Source: Neisseriaceae bacterium (GTDB lineage: Bacteria; Pseudomonadota; Gammaproteobacteria; Burkholderiales; UBA11063). Taken from it: a stretch of DNA of 16,416 nt. The stretch is from positions 1 to 16,416 of the forward strand of contig DAHXMX010000008.1 in the NCBI GenBank assembly GCA_027371515.1, written 5' to 3'. Position 1 is the first letter of the stretch. Each line of letters begins with the position of its first letter. Under the pieces are notes generated by a model. The model saw only the letters and a program-made list of their open reading frames with translations. It made no database searches and was not told the DNA's origin. The position numbers were made by a program, and so were the translations under genes. Positions 8,144 to 16,053 of this stretch are shown here, in pieces.

Positions 8144-9919
8144 TTATCTTATGCTTGGATAATATTTGTCAGACCGATAACTACCCCAGATAGAGCAAAA
8201 TAAATCAACCTCTTTTTTAAATCTTATTTGCTTTTCTGGTATATCTTCATAACCTCTGGTTTTTGATTCATAATGATATAATTCACAAAACGGATTAAAT
8301 ATATTAGCATATCCGGCTTGCTCTATTTTTAAACAAAAATCTACATCATTAAACGCAACAGCCAAACCTTCAGTAAGTCCACCAACTTTAAAATAAGCTG
8401 ACTTTTTAATCATTAAACAAGCTCCCGTAACTACATGAAACTGCTTTACTTTATTATATAAGCCAGAATACCGAGATTGCCTACAGCCATGATTTTGAGG
8501 TACTTGAGCACCACCAAATATAATTCCTGCATGTTGAATAGTATCATCTGGATAATAAAGCAATGCGCCAACACAACCTACATCAGAAAACTGGCTATAC
8601 ATCAATAACTCTTCTAACCAATTTGGTGTTATTACCTCAGTATCATTATTTAATAATAATATGTGCTCACCATTAGCATGCGGTACAGCATAATTGTTAA
8701 TTTTAGAATAATTAAATCCACTATCAGGATACTTTAATATTCGAAGATTTGGATACTTAGTCTCTAATTCATGATAATAGTCAAATATCTCTTGGGTGGT
8801 ACTATTATTCTCAACAATTAAAACCTCAAAATTTGAATATGTAGATTTCTGATAAATTGACTCAATACATTTTTTTAAGTCAGATTGCGCATCTTTGTTT
8901 GGAATAATAATACTTATTAATGGATTATTTAATAGCGTATATTTTATTTTATACGTATTATCTGATAAACCATCTTCAACATTAGCTAAAATATTATTTC
9001 TTTGTAAATGTTTGGTTAAAGCATATTTACCAGCAGCATGGGTATATGGCTTGGCTACTGAACCAAATGCACTCGAATTCTCATGGACACGCCAATGGTA
9101 TAAAACTTTATTCACATAACATACATTATCATCTATATCAATAACCCGTAATGTCATATCATAATCTTGAGCACCATCACACTTACTATCAAACTCACCT
9201 GCCTGCTTAAGAATATCTGCCCTTATCATTAAAAAATGAGTAATATAATTGTTTGATCTTAAAGAATAGATACTAAATTCACCTTTTAAAAAAGCACCAT
9301 AATAAACTTTACCATCATGACTGATTGTATCTTCATTACAGTATAATAATGATGGTTTATTATTTATCGATTCATTAATAGCTTTAACGTATTCAAATAA
9401 ACAATTTGGCGCTAATAAATCATCATGATCAAAAAAAGCTACATAATCACCTGTTGCTAATGTTAATGCCATATTAGTATTACCACTAATATGATAATTC
9501 TCTTGTAAATAAATAATCTTAATATTTTTGTGACGACTAGCATACTCTTCTAATATGCGCAATGTATCATTATTAGTACTAGCACCATCTGCAATACATA
9601 GCTCCCAATTAGAATACGTTTGGTTAATAACAGAATCTAACATCTCTATTAAATATTGTTTAGGAGTGTTATACGTAGGTACTACAATACTAATTAATGG
9701 CATATAATCAAATACAACACCCCTTTGATGAGCTAATTCATCAGGTTTAGGTAAATGAATCTGAAGATACCATCTTTGATAACCTTTATTTTTAATATAG
9801 AATGCGCGTGATTTATGTAGCACATACTTAAACCCGTGTGCTTTATAAATATAATATAATTTTTTAAAATTTTGTATATTTATTCTAATAATATCACATA
9901 TATTACGCATAGTTATCAT
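8144..9919 (-). CDS. Two-domain family 2 glycosyltransferase of surface polysaccharide synthesis
   Basis: A 591-residue protein with two GT-A glycosyltransferase modules in tandem. After a basic N-terminal ~70 residues, module 1 (about 74-290) starts PLISIVVPTYNTPKQYL and has DHDD at 164-167. Module 2 (about 333-580) starts PLISIIIPNKD, has LNNDTEV with NND at 424-426, and ends with FNDVDFCLKIEQAGY plus a HYESKTRGYED acceptor-side motif. Such proteins usually make two linkages of an O-antigen or cell-wall glycan repeat. The open frame reaches back to 10033 inside wzm, but the start is ATG at 9919: TTGGAG at 9932-9927 lies 7 nt upstream, and the extra 38 residues are not GT-like. This leaves a 32-nt gap after wzm. 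Sugar specificity is unknown. Confidence 0.9.
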   Translation of the reverse strand: MITMRNICDIIRINIQNFKKLYYIYKAHGFKYVLHKSRAFYIKNKGYQRWYLQIHLPKPDELAHQRGVVFDYMPLISIVVPTYNTPKQYLIEMLDSVINQTYSNWELCIADGASTNNDTLRILEEYASRHKNIKIIYLQENYHISGNTNMALTLATGDYVAFFDHDDLLAPNCLFEYVKAINESINNKPSLLYCNEDTISHDGKVYYGAFLKGEFSIYSLRSNNYITHFLMIRADILKQAGEFDSKCDGAQDYDMTLRVIDIDDNVCYVNKVLYHWRVHENSSAFGSVAKPYTHAAGKYALTKHLQRNNILANVEDGLSDNTYKIKYTLLNNPLISIIIPNKDAQSDLKKCIESIYQKSTYSNFEVLIVENNSTTQEIFDYYHELETKYPNLRILKYPDSGFNYSKINNYAVPHANGEHILLLNNDTEVITPNWLEELLMYSQFSDVGCVGALLYYPDDTIQHAGIIFGGAQVPQNHGCRQSRYSGLYNKVKQFHVVTGACLMIKKSAYFKVGGLTEGLAVAFNDVDFCLKIEQAGYANIFNPFCELYHYESKTRGYEDIPEKQIRFKKEVDLFCSIWGSYRSDKYYPSIR

Positions 9920-9926
9920 AATTAAT

Positions 9927-9932
9927 CTCCAA
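9927..9932 (-). promoter_or_regulatory. Shine-Dalgarno that fixes the glycosyltransferase start
   Basis: TTGGAG followed by a 7-nt spacer before ATG at 9919. It decides against the longer reading frame that would begin at 10033 and overlap wzm by 82 nt. Confidence 0.75.
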
Positions 9933-9951
9933 GATAATAGAAATGTACTTT

Positions 9952-10740
9952 TTATAACACATCGGCAAAATGTGGACGTAAGTTGTTGAATATTCGATTC
10001 GCTAACCAATAAACGATAAAATTTAATAACCAAAAATATATCGTCATGCTATAGTGATGCCAAAATGGCTGTTGATTAATTAAAGTATCTCTAAAGCCAT
10101 CCACAATATAAGCAAATGGATTAAGTTTTATTAAATAAACTAGCTTGCCATTAAGTATATTTTTGTCCCACATCACTGGGGTTGCCCAAAATAAAACTTG
10201 AAAAATCAAATTTATAATCTGACTAATATCCGGCATAAATGGCGTAATTGCAGAAAACAACAACCCAAAACTCATACTTATTGCAATAACACACAACATA
10301 TAATAAGCTAGTTGTAACCACCACCAATTAGGGTGATAACCATATACAAAGCATACAATTAGCAAAAAAAACCAAAAAGCAAGATTAGCTAAAATAGCTG
10401 AACCGATTTTTACAAATGGCAGTAACTTCACTTCAAATAATATTTTTTTGACTAAAAAACCTTGACTTACAATTGCATTGCTGGCACTCATGATGGCATC
10501 ATTTGTTAAAAACCATGGCACCATCCCAGCTAGCAACCATAGTAAAAAAGGCACATTTGAGACACTTCCGGCACGAAAACCTCGAGTAAAGACAAACCAA
10601 TAAACAGCAACCATCACACACGGTTGAATAAAAGCCCACATAATACCAAGATGATTACCCAAATAACGATTTTTAAAATCTGACTTAATCAGATTAAACA
10701 ACATTTTATGATTTTTTATTAATACCTTTAATAACTTCAT
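9952..10740 (-). CDS. wzm: Polysaccharide ABC-transporter permease (Wzm/ABC-2 type)
   Basis: A 262-residue integral membrane subunit that forms the channel for the lipid-linked polysaccharide across the inner membrane. The N-terminal cytosolic helix contains LIKSDFKNRYLGNHLGIMW, characteristic of the Wzm/TagG/KpsM group. About six membrane helices follow, at roughly 33-52, 65-85, 108-135, 143-165, 175-195 and 230-250. A conserved LNPFAYIVDGFRD motif lies between the last two. The length is normal for the family. The ATG at 10740 has GAGAAG just upstream. It is the first gene of the cluster; the partner ATPase is encoded two genes downstream, separated by the two-domain glycosyltransferase. 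The 265 nt upstream (10741-11005) separate it from the divergent upp and must hold both promoters; I could not assign a strong one for wzm. Confidence 0.92.
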   Translation of the reverse strand: MKLLKVLIKNHKMLFNLIKSDFKNRYLGNHLGIMWAFIQPCVMVAVYWFVFTRGFRAGSVSNVPFLLWLLAGMVPWFLTNDAIMSASNAIVSQGFLVKKILFEVKLLPFVKIGSAILANLAFWFFLLIVCFVYGYHPNWWWLQLAYYMLCVIAISMSFGLLFSAITPFMPDISQIINLIFQVLFWATPVMWDKNILNGKLVYLIKLNPFAYIVDGFRDTLINQQPFWHHYSMTIYFWLLNFIVYWLANRIFNNLRPHFADVL

Positions 10741-10933
10741 ATATCTTCTCTAATTATGGTAAACGCATCAAAACAACAAACACATCAATTATGCATGATG
10801 ATAACATATTTCATGGTTCGCGTACAAACTAATTAACATTAAATAAATCGCAAAAAATATCCGCAAAGTCGTTATTCCTAGCTTCAGAATCAACATACCA
10901 AGACAAGTAAAACTACATAAATTAACATATAAC

Positions 10934-10939
10934 TATAAT
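10934..10939 (+). promoter_or_regulatory. Candidate -10 box upstream of upp
   Basis: A perfect TATAAT lies 66 nt before the upp start in an AT-rich 265-nt divergent spacer. No good -35 stands at the proper distance. A TTGAAA at 10940-10945 also lacks a convincing partner. In DNA this AT-rich a chance match is quite possible. Confidence 0.25.
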
Positions 10940-11005
10940 TTGAAACGTGGTAGAATTACTACCTAACTTAAATTATAAATCATTATAAATGTAAATGGTG
11001 ATACT

Positions 11006-11629
11006 GTGATTAACATAATAAAACATCCCATTATTCAACATAAGTTATCACTTATGCGTAACAAAAATACTAAAACCAAAGAGTTTAGAGAACTTACTTA
11101 TGAGATTTCGTTAATGCTTGGATATGAAGCGATGCGCAATCTTGATACAGTAATGACGGAAATAGAAACCCCATTGGTAAAAGATATTTTCCCATTAGTC
11201 GAAGCGCGTAATATTGCCTTAGTACCAATCCTGCGAGCTGGGTTAGCTATGTCTGATGCAATATCAGATCTTATGCCAACAGCAAGAATTGGACACATTG
11301 GAATGTATCGCGACCCTATTACGCATAAGGCTGTTGAATATTTTTGTAAATTACCTAGTGAAATTCAAAACTGTAATGTATTTATGCTAGATCCAATGCT
11401 TGCAACAGGCTCATCAGCTATTGCTGCAATTAATTTGATTAAAGAAAAAGGTGTCCAAAATATAACTTTTGTCTCTATTTTATCTGCACCGGAAGGAATT
11501 AAAGCATTAAATACAGCACATCCTGATGTAATAGTTTATACAGCCTGTGTTGATAAGTACTTAAATGCTGATCATTATATCATACCTGGCCTTGGTGATG
11601 CTGGAGATAGAATATTTGGTACTATGTAA
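11006..11629 (+). CDS. upp: Uracil phosphoribosyltransferase
   Basis: Cytoplasmic salvage enzyme that converts uracil and PRPP to UMP and diphosphate. At 207 residues it is the usual length. The PRPP-binding loop DPMLATGSSA is at 129-138. The uracil-binding C-terminus GLGDAGDRIFGT is at 195-206. The upstream VPILRAGLAMSD (73-84) and YRDP motifs are also typical. The start is GTG at 11006 with GGTG at 10997-11000, five bases away. It is a single plus-strand gene, divergent from wzm and convergent with priA, with only 16 nt between their stop codons and no clear intrinsic terminator there. Confidence 0.96.
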   Translation: MINIIKHPIIQHKLSLMRNKNTKTKEFRELTYEISLMLGYEAMRNLDTVMTEIETPLVKDIFPLVEARNIALVPILRAGLAMSDAISDLMPTARIGHIGMYRDPITHKAVEYFCKLPSEIQNCNVFMLDPMLATGSSAIAAINLIKEKGVQNITFVSILSAPEGIKALNTAHPDVIVYTACVDKYLNADHYIIPGLGDAGDRIFGTM

Positions 11630-11645
11630 TGTAATCAATAATTGG

Positions 11646-13616
11646 TTATAATTCAAATGGATCTACATCAATTAACCAAGAAACCTGCTTAGGTTTAATT
11701 TTATGTTGCAATTGAAATTGAATTAAGTCTATATAACGATGTAACTTATCGCGGTTAATACTAGTTATTAGTAGCTGACCGCGCTCTTTATTTTTAAGAC
11801 GTTGAATAATTGCCGGCAACGGAGGATAAACTACTATATCCTTATCATTAACATGAATAGCTGCAACTTGATAAAGACAATCCATAACCTTATTCATTGA
11901 CTTACCGCTAACTCTTAACATTGCATAATAAGTATAAGGCGGTAATTGTAAAACATAACGTTTAGCAAGAATTTCATTTACAAAGCCATTAAAGTCATTA
12001 TTAAATAAATAATGATAAATTGGATGATTTGGATTAGATGTTTGTAATAATACAGTACCTTTTTTATCACTACGCCCCGCTCTTCCAGATACCTGAGTTA
12101 ATTGCGCATATAAATATTCCGAACTACGAAAGTCATGGCTGTATAAACCATTATCTATAGCCAAACAAATAACTAAGGTTAAATTTGCAAAGTCATGACC
12201 TTTAGCCAAAATCTGGGTACCAATTAAAATGTCTATTTCATGATTATTTATTTTCTTATATAACTCTATCCAAGATTTTTTGGATACTAAAGTATCTTGA
12301 TCAATGCGATACACCCTTGCATGTGGCAACTGTTTTTTTAATAACTCCTCTATTTTCTGCGTCCCAAGCCCAACAGCACTTAAATTGGTAGAGTTACATT
12401 GCGGACAATATTTAGGAATATCATTCGATACCCCACAATGATGACACTTTAAATCACGAGTAACGCTATGATATACCATATTAACGGAACAATTAGCACA
12501 AGTAACTACATAACCACAATCGTTACAACAAACAATGGGGGCATAACCACGTCGATTAATGAATACTAGACTTAACTCATTATTCTTCAGGCATTCATTT
12601 AACATTTCTAAGGCAACACTAGTTAATCCGGCTTTATCTGAATAAATATTAGTATCAACAATTTTAATGGTTGGTAAAACAGCATTAGTATTAGCTCTAT
12701 TACTTAGTTTATAGTAATGATATTTACCTTGCTGATAATTATATAATGTTTCTATCGATGGTGTTGCAGAACCTAACACCAATGGACAATTAGCAATTCG
12801 CGCACGAAATACTGCTAAATCACGTGCATGGTAACGCAAATTATCATTTTGCTTAAAGGATAAATCATGCTCTTCATCTACAATAATTAAACCCAAGTTT
12901 TTAAATGGTGTAAATATCGATAACCGCGTGCCAATTATAATATTAGCTTCACCAGCTTCAGCCTCAACATAAGCTTTTAATCTTTCTCGATTAGTTACTT
13001 GACTAGTCATTATTTTTATATTTACTGTAGGGAAACGATTAATAAACCGCTCCAATAATTGCGGCGTTAGATTAATCTCAGGTACCATCACAAGAGCTTG
13101 CTGATCATTTAAAAGACAATTATAAATAAGCTCCATATATACCTCAGTTTTACCAGAGCCGGTAATACCGTAAAGTAAACTTGGATAGAATTCATTAAAA
13201 TGTTGACTAATATTATTAACAATATATTGTTGTTCTTTATTTAAGATTACTACATTTACTATATTTTCACCAACTATAACATTTCTTGGCTGCTTGAATT
13301 TATAATTTATTATTTCAGTTTGACGATAATATTTTGGTACTGCTTGCATAACAGTCTGACCAATAGGATAATGATAATATTGACTACAAAAACGTATTAA
13401 TTGCAATACCTCCGAATCTAATATTTCTGGATAAACCTCTAAAATAGGTTTTAAATTATGTAAAGCATTATCTTGCTCATAACCAAGCACAAAACCCACT
13501 ACTTCCTTAGTGGCGAAGTGAACTTTAACTCGAGTACCAATAGCTAATTTACTAACATGATTATAACTAAAGAGTTTATATAATGGGACATCAATAGCAA
13601 CATTTAAGATATACAT
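11646..13616 (-). CDS. priA: Primosomal replication-restart helicase PriA
   Basis: Superfamily 2 3'-to-5' DNA helicase that recognises stalled forks and reloads the replisome. Residue numbers below count from TTG 13622; subtract two from the chosen start. The N-terminal 3'-end-binding domain is recognisable in IGTRVKVHFATKEVVGFVLG (28-47). Next come Walker A GITGSGKT (152-159), DEEH (249-252), GSATPSIET and RRGY. A zinc-binding insertion has eight cysteines in four pairs (366/369, 375/378, 393/396, 406/409). GTQILAKGHDF and QVSGRAGR follow. The start is placed at ATG 13616; a TTG two codons upstream is possible, and neither has a strong Shine-Dalgarno. At about 656 residues it is shorter than the 732-residue E. 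coli protein, but all motifs are present. It follows def by 32 nt and is probably cotranscribed. Confidence 0.96.
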   Translation of the reverse strand: MYILNVAIDVPLYKLFSYNHVSKLAIGTRVKVHFATKEVVGFVLGYEQDNALHNLKPILEVYPEILDSEVLQLIRFCSQYYHYPIGQTVMQAVPKYYRQTEIINYKFKQPRNVIVGENIVNVVILNKEQQYIVNNISQHFNEFYPSLLYGITGSGKTEVYMELIYNCLLNDQQALVMVPEINLTPQLLERFINRFPTVNIKIMTSQVTNRERLKAYVEAEAGEANIIIGTRLSIFTPFKNLGLIIVDEEHDLSFKQNDNLRYHARDLAVFRARIANCPLVLGSATPSIETLYNYQQGKYHYYKLSNRANTNAVLPTIKIVDTNIYSDKAGLTSVALEMLNECLKNNELSLVFINRRGYAPIVCCNDCGYVVTCANCSVNMVYHSVTRDLKCHHCGVSNDIPKYCPQCNSTNLSAVGLGTQKIEELLKKQLPHARVYRIDQDTLVSKKSWIELYKKINNHEIDILIGTQILAKGHDFANLTLVICLAIDNGLYSHDFRSSEYLYAQLTQVSGRAGRSDKKGTVLLQTSNPNHPIYHYLFNNDFNGFVNEILAKRYVLQLPPYTYYAMLRVSGKSMNKVMDCLYQVAAIHVNDKDIVVYPPLPAIIQRLKNKERGQLLITSINRDKLHRYIDLIQFQLQHKIKPKQVSWLIDVDPFEL

Positions 13617-13648
13617 TGTCAATTACTGAGTTAAACTAATCATAAAAG

Positions 13649-14152
13649 TTAATTTTTGTTTGCTTTTTTGAGTTTCTTCTTAATAAAAGTTTGTTTCAAA
13701 TTAGATAAATACTCAACAAAAACCTTACCGTCCAAATGATCTGTTTCATGTTGAATACATATTGATTTAATACCTTCATAAGTTTCACAATGAATATTAC
13801 CCTTTATATCCTGATATTCGATATCAATAGTATGGGCACGATTAACAGTTTCATAAATACCTGGCACAGATAAACAACCTTCTTCATATTTTGTTTCACC
13901 TGTTTTATTTAAAATCTTAGGATTAATAAAAACTTCCAAATTACGTGGCTTACCATCTTTAGCAACATCCATAATGAAGATTCGCTTATGTACATTAACT
14001 TGAGTAGCAGCTAAACCTATACCATTATTTGCATACATGGTTTGCGCCATATCATCTATTAATTGTTGTAAACTATCATCAAATTCTGTAACTTCATTTG
14101 CTTTTATATGCAACCTAACATCTGGATAATGCAATATTTCTAAAATAGCCAT
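13649..14152 (-). CDS. def: Peptide deformylase
   Basis: Metalloenzyme that removes the formyl group from the N-terminal methionine of new proteins at the ribosome. All three family motifs are intact: GIGLAATQ (44-51), EGCLS (91-95, metal-ligand Cys93) and HETDH (135-139, metal ligands His135 and His139, catalytic Glu136). It has 167 residues, close to the usual ~168. The open frame allows GTG at 14161, but the start is ATG at 14152: AGGTG at 14163-14159 lies 6 nt upstream, and MAILEILHYPDVRL matches how the family begins. It is followed by priA rather than fmt, its frequent partner, and is divergent from dprA. Confidence 0.97.
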   Translation of the reverse strand: MAILEILHYPDVRLHIKANEVTEFDDSLQQLIDDMAQTMYANNGIGLAATQVNVHKRIFIMDVAKDGKPRNLEVFINPKILNKTGETKYEEGCLSVPGIYETVNRAHTIDIEYQDIKGNIHCETYEGIKSICIQHETDHLDGKVFVEYLSNLKQTFIKKKLKKANKN

Positions 14153-14217
14153 TAGATTCACCTAAAATTTTTAATATTTATTTTAAATAACCTATATAAT
14201 ATCACTCTTTAAGCATA

Positions 14218-14226
14218 ATTATACCA
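14218..14226 (-). promoter_or_regulatory. Extended -10 promoter for def-priA
   Basis: On the minus strand the sequence reads TGGTATAAT, a perfect extended -10 element. It predicts a transcript starting near 14211 and a leader of roughly 60 nt before the def ATG. No good -35 is seen, which extended -10 promoters tolerate. It lies within the 86-nt def/dprA divergent spacer. Confidence 0.4.
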
Positions 14227-14238
14227 GCTTTAAATTTA

Positions 14239-15333
14239 TTGGAGTTAGCAATTAAAACTATAACAAACACACAAAAAATGTGGCTACAGCTATTTTTTAC
14301 GCCACAATTAGGCGTAATATCACATAATAAACTAATTAAACACTTTGGAACAGTTGAAAACATATTTGAACAAAACGTACCAAGTTTAGAAAAATTTATC
14401 AAAACAGCATGTGCTAAAAATTTATTAGAAAATATCCAAATAGCTAATATAACCAAATCTATCAACTGGTTAAATGCAGATGAACGTAATCATATAGTAT
14501 GTTATGATGATCCGATATATCCAGCGATACTAAAAGAACTACCAGATGCGCCGATTGTATTATTTGCTAAAGGTAACCTAAACTTACTCAAGAACAATAA
14601 ATTTGCCATTGTTGGTACCCGTCATCCAACAGAACAAGGAGCGCAAAATGCTTATAATATGGCGTATGATTTAGCCAATAACCAACTCACAATTATTAGC
14701 GGCATGGCAGCTGGAATTGATAAATTTGCACACAGCGGCGCTCTCAAAGGTAAGTTTTCAACTATTGGTGTGATTGGTACTGGCATTGATTTAGTTTATC
14801 CAAGATCTAATCATCAACTATATCATGATGTAGTTAATCAAAATGGACTCTTAATTAGTGAATTCCCACTTGGTACGCAACCGCTAGCGCATAATTTCCC
14901 TAGACGCAACAGAATTGTTGCAGGATTAAGTCTTGGAGTATTAGTAGTAGAATCAAGCATTGACGGAGGCTCAATGATAACTGCAGATATAGCTCTTGAG
15001 ATGGGGCGTGAAGTTATGGCAATACCAGGCTCTATTCATAATCCAGTAGCTAGCGGATGCCATAAATTAATTAAATCAGGTGCAAAATTAGTTGAAACAA
15101 CCAATGATATTTTAGAAGATTTACCTATATCAATTTCCAAATTAACGTATAATTCCACCCCAAACAGTAACCCGATATTAGATATTTTTGGTTATGAACC
15201 AATCACAGTAGATGAAATAATGGCAAAAACCAAATACACATTTGGAGATTTGTGCGCTTTAATATTAGAATTAGAGCTCAATCAAGAGATAGTCAACTGC
15301 GGTGGTGGAAGATATCAGCGAATTTTTAAATAG
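14239..15333 (+). CDS. dprA: DNA-processing protein DprA (Smf)
   Basis: Cytoplasmic single-strand-DNA-binding protein that loads RecA on DNA taken up by transformation. The N-terminal helical region runs to about residue 85. The Rossmann-like core runs from KFAIVGTRHP (121-130) through SGMAAGIDKFAHSGAL (154-169), GVIGTGIDLVYPRSN (177-191), ISEFPLGT, FPRRNRIVAGLS (220-231) and GGSMITADIALE to IPGSIHNPVASGCHKLI (262-278). A C-terminal winged-helix-like segment follows at about 310-364. The length (364 from TTG) is normal. The start is uncertain: TTG 14239 lacks a Shine-Dalgarno, GGAG at 14241-14244 points to in-frame ATT at 14251, and the first in-frame ATG is 14278 (MWLQLFF). topA follows 24 nt downstream. 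Presence suggests, but does not prove, natural competence. Confidence 0.94.
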   Translation: MELAIKTITNTQKMWLQLFFTPQLGVISHNKLIKHFGTVENIFEQNVPSLEKFIKTACAKNLLENIQIANITKSINWLNADERNHIVCYDDPIYPAILKELPDAPIVLFAKGNLNLLKNNKFAIVGTRHPTEQGAQNAYNMAYDLANNQLTIISGMAAGIDKFAHSGALKGKFSTIGVIGTGIDLVYPRSNHQLYHDVVNQNGLLISEFPLGTQPLAHNFPRRNRIVAGLSLGVLVVESSIDGGSMITADIALEMGREVMAIPGSIHNPVASGCHKLIKSGAKLVETTNDILEDLPISISKLTYNSTPNSNPILDIFGYEPITVDEIMAKTKYTFGDLCALILELELNQEIVNCGGGRYQRIFK

Positions 15334-15357
15334 TCACAGTTCAAGGAAATAAATTAT

Positions 15358-16053
15358 ATGCCTAGCAAATTATTAATTGTCGAATCGCCGGCTAAAGCAA
15401 AAACCATAAATAAATACTTAGGTAGTGATTTTAAAGTTATTGCATCATTTGGTCATATACGTGACTTACCTAAAAAAAATGGCTCCATTGATATAACTAA
15501 TGATTTTCAACCAACATATCAAATCATTACTAAAAATAAAAAGCATGTAGATGAGATTATCGCAAATAGTAAAAATGTAGACCAAATCTATTTAGCAACA
15601 GACCCTGACCGTGAAGGTGAAGCTATTGCTTGGCATATTGCAGAAATATTAAAAACTAAACGTGATTTAGCTAAAAAACAACTCTTTCGCGTAACATTTA
15701 ATGAAATAACAGAGAGCGCTATTAAATATGCAGTTAATAACCCAAGAGACATTGATTATAATTTAGTTGATGCACAACAAGCTCGTTTAACTCTTGATTA
15801 TCTAATTGGGTTTAATATATCTCCATTATTATGGCGTAAAATCAAACCTAAGCTATCCGCAGGACGAGTGCAATCACCAGCATTACGTTTAATTTGTGAG
15901 CGTGAAGATGAAATTAAATCTTTTATTCCTGAAGATTATTTTACAGTACTTTTAAATACACATAAACAAAACAATAAATTAACTGCTAAATTAATTAATT
16001 ATCAGGGTGAAAAAATCGATGTTAAAAGCATAAATAGCGCATCATTTATTTGA
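15358..16053 (+). CDS. topA: DNA topoisomerase I, N-terminal (Toprim) part; disrupted by strand flip
   Basis: Start of the type IA topoisomerase that relaxes negative supercoils. The Toprim domain has the catalytic acids Glu9 (LLIVESPAKAKTI), Asp82, Asp84 and Glu86 (TDPDREGEA). The domain IV part contains VDAQQARLTLDYLIGFNISP and SAGRVQSPALRLI (167-179). It is normal to about residue 226 (KIDVKSIN), then gains a few residues and a TGA at 16051-16053. A complete TopA has well over 700 residues. The missing region does not continue on the plus strand; part of it appears on the minus strand just to the right. The last ~5 residues are probably not native. The ATG has AAGGA at 15343-15347. The gene follows dprA on the same strand, as in many proteobacteria, but without the usual smg between them. 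Confidence 0.9.
   Translation: MPSKLLIVESPAKAKTINKYLGSDFKVIASFGHIRDLPKKNGSIDITNDFQPTYQIITKNKKHVDEIIANSKNVDQIYLATDPDREGEAIAWHIAEILKTKRDLAKKQLFRVTFNEITESAIKYAVNNPRDIDYNLVDAQQARLTLDYLIGFNISPLLWRKIKPKLSAGRVQSPALRLICEREDEIKSFIPEDYFTVLLNTHKQNNKLTAKLINYQGEKIDVKSINSASFI

Noticed and set aside
9920..10033. 38 extra N-terminal residues on the two-domain glycosyltransferase, overlapping wzm by 82 nt
   Set aside because: A clear TTGGAG stands before ATG 9919, and the extra residues are antisense-free wzm coding sequence in another frame with no family match.
10741..11005. Possible tRNA or small RNA, suggested by a GGTTCG motif near 10816
   Set aside because: No cloverleaf stems, anticodon arm or 3' CCA-adjacent acceptor stem could be paired around it, and no other RNA structure was evident.
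11630..11680. Bidirectional terminator between upp and priA (TTGGTTA ... TTAACCAA)
   Set aside because: A 7-bp stem with a loop of about 24 nt reaching into priA and no U-tract is too weak to support.
14153..14161. GTG start for def giving three extra residues
   Set aside because: That GTG is part of the AGGTG Shine-Dalgarno for ATG 14152, and deformylases begin at the MAILEILHYPD position.
14202..14465. 87-residue minus-strand frame opposite the 5' end of dprA
   Set aside because: It is antisense to conserved dprA coding sequence, with no start signal and no recognisable family.
16002..16053. Tails of the two topA fragments as real protein ends
   Set aside because: They are antisense read-through across the strand flip and do not resemble TopA on either side.
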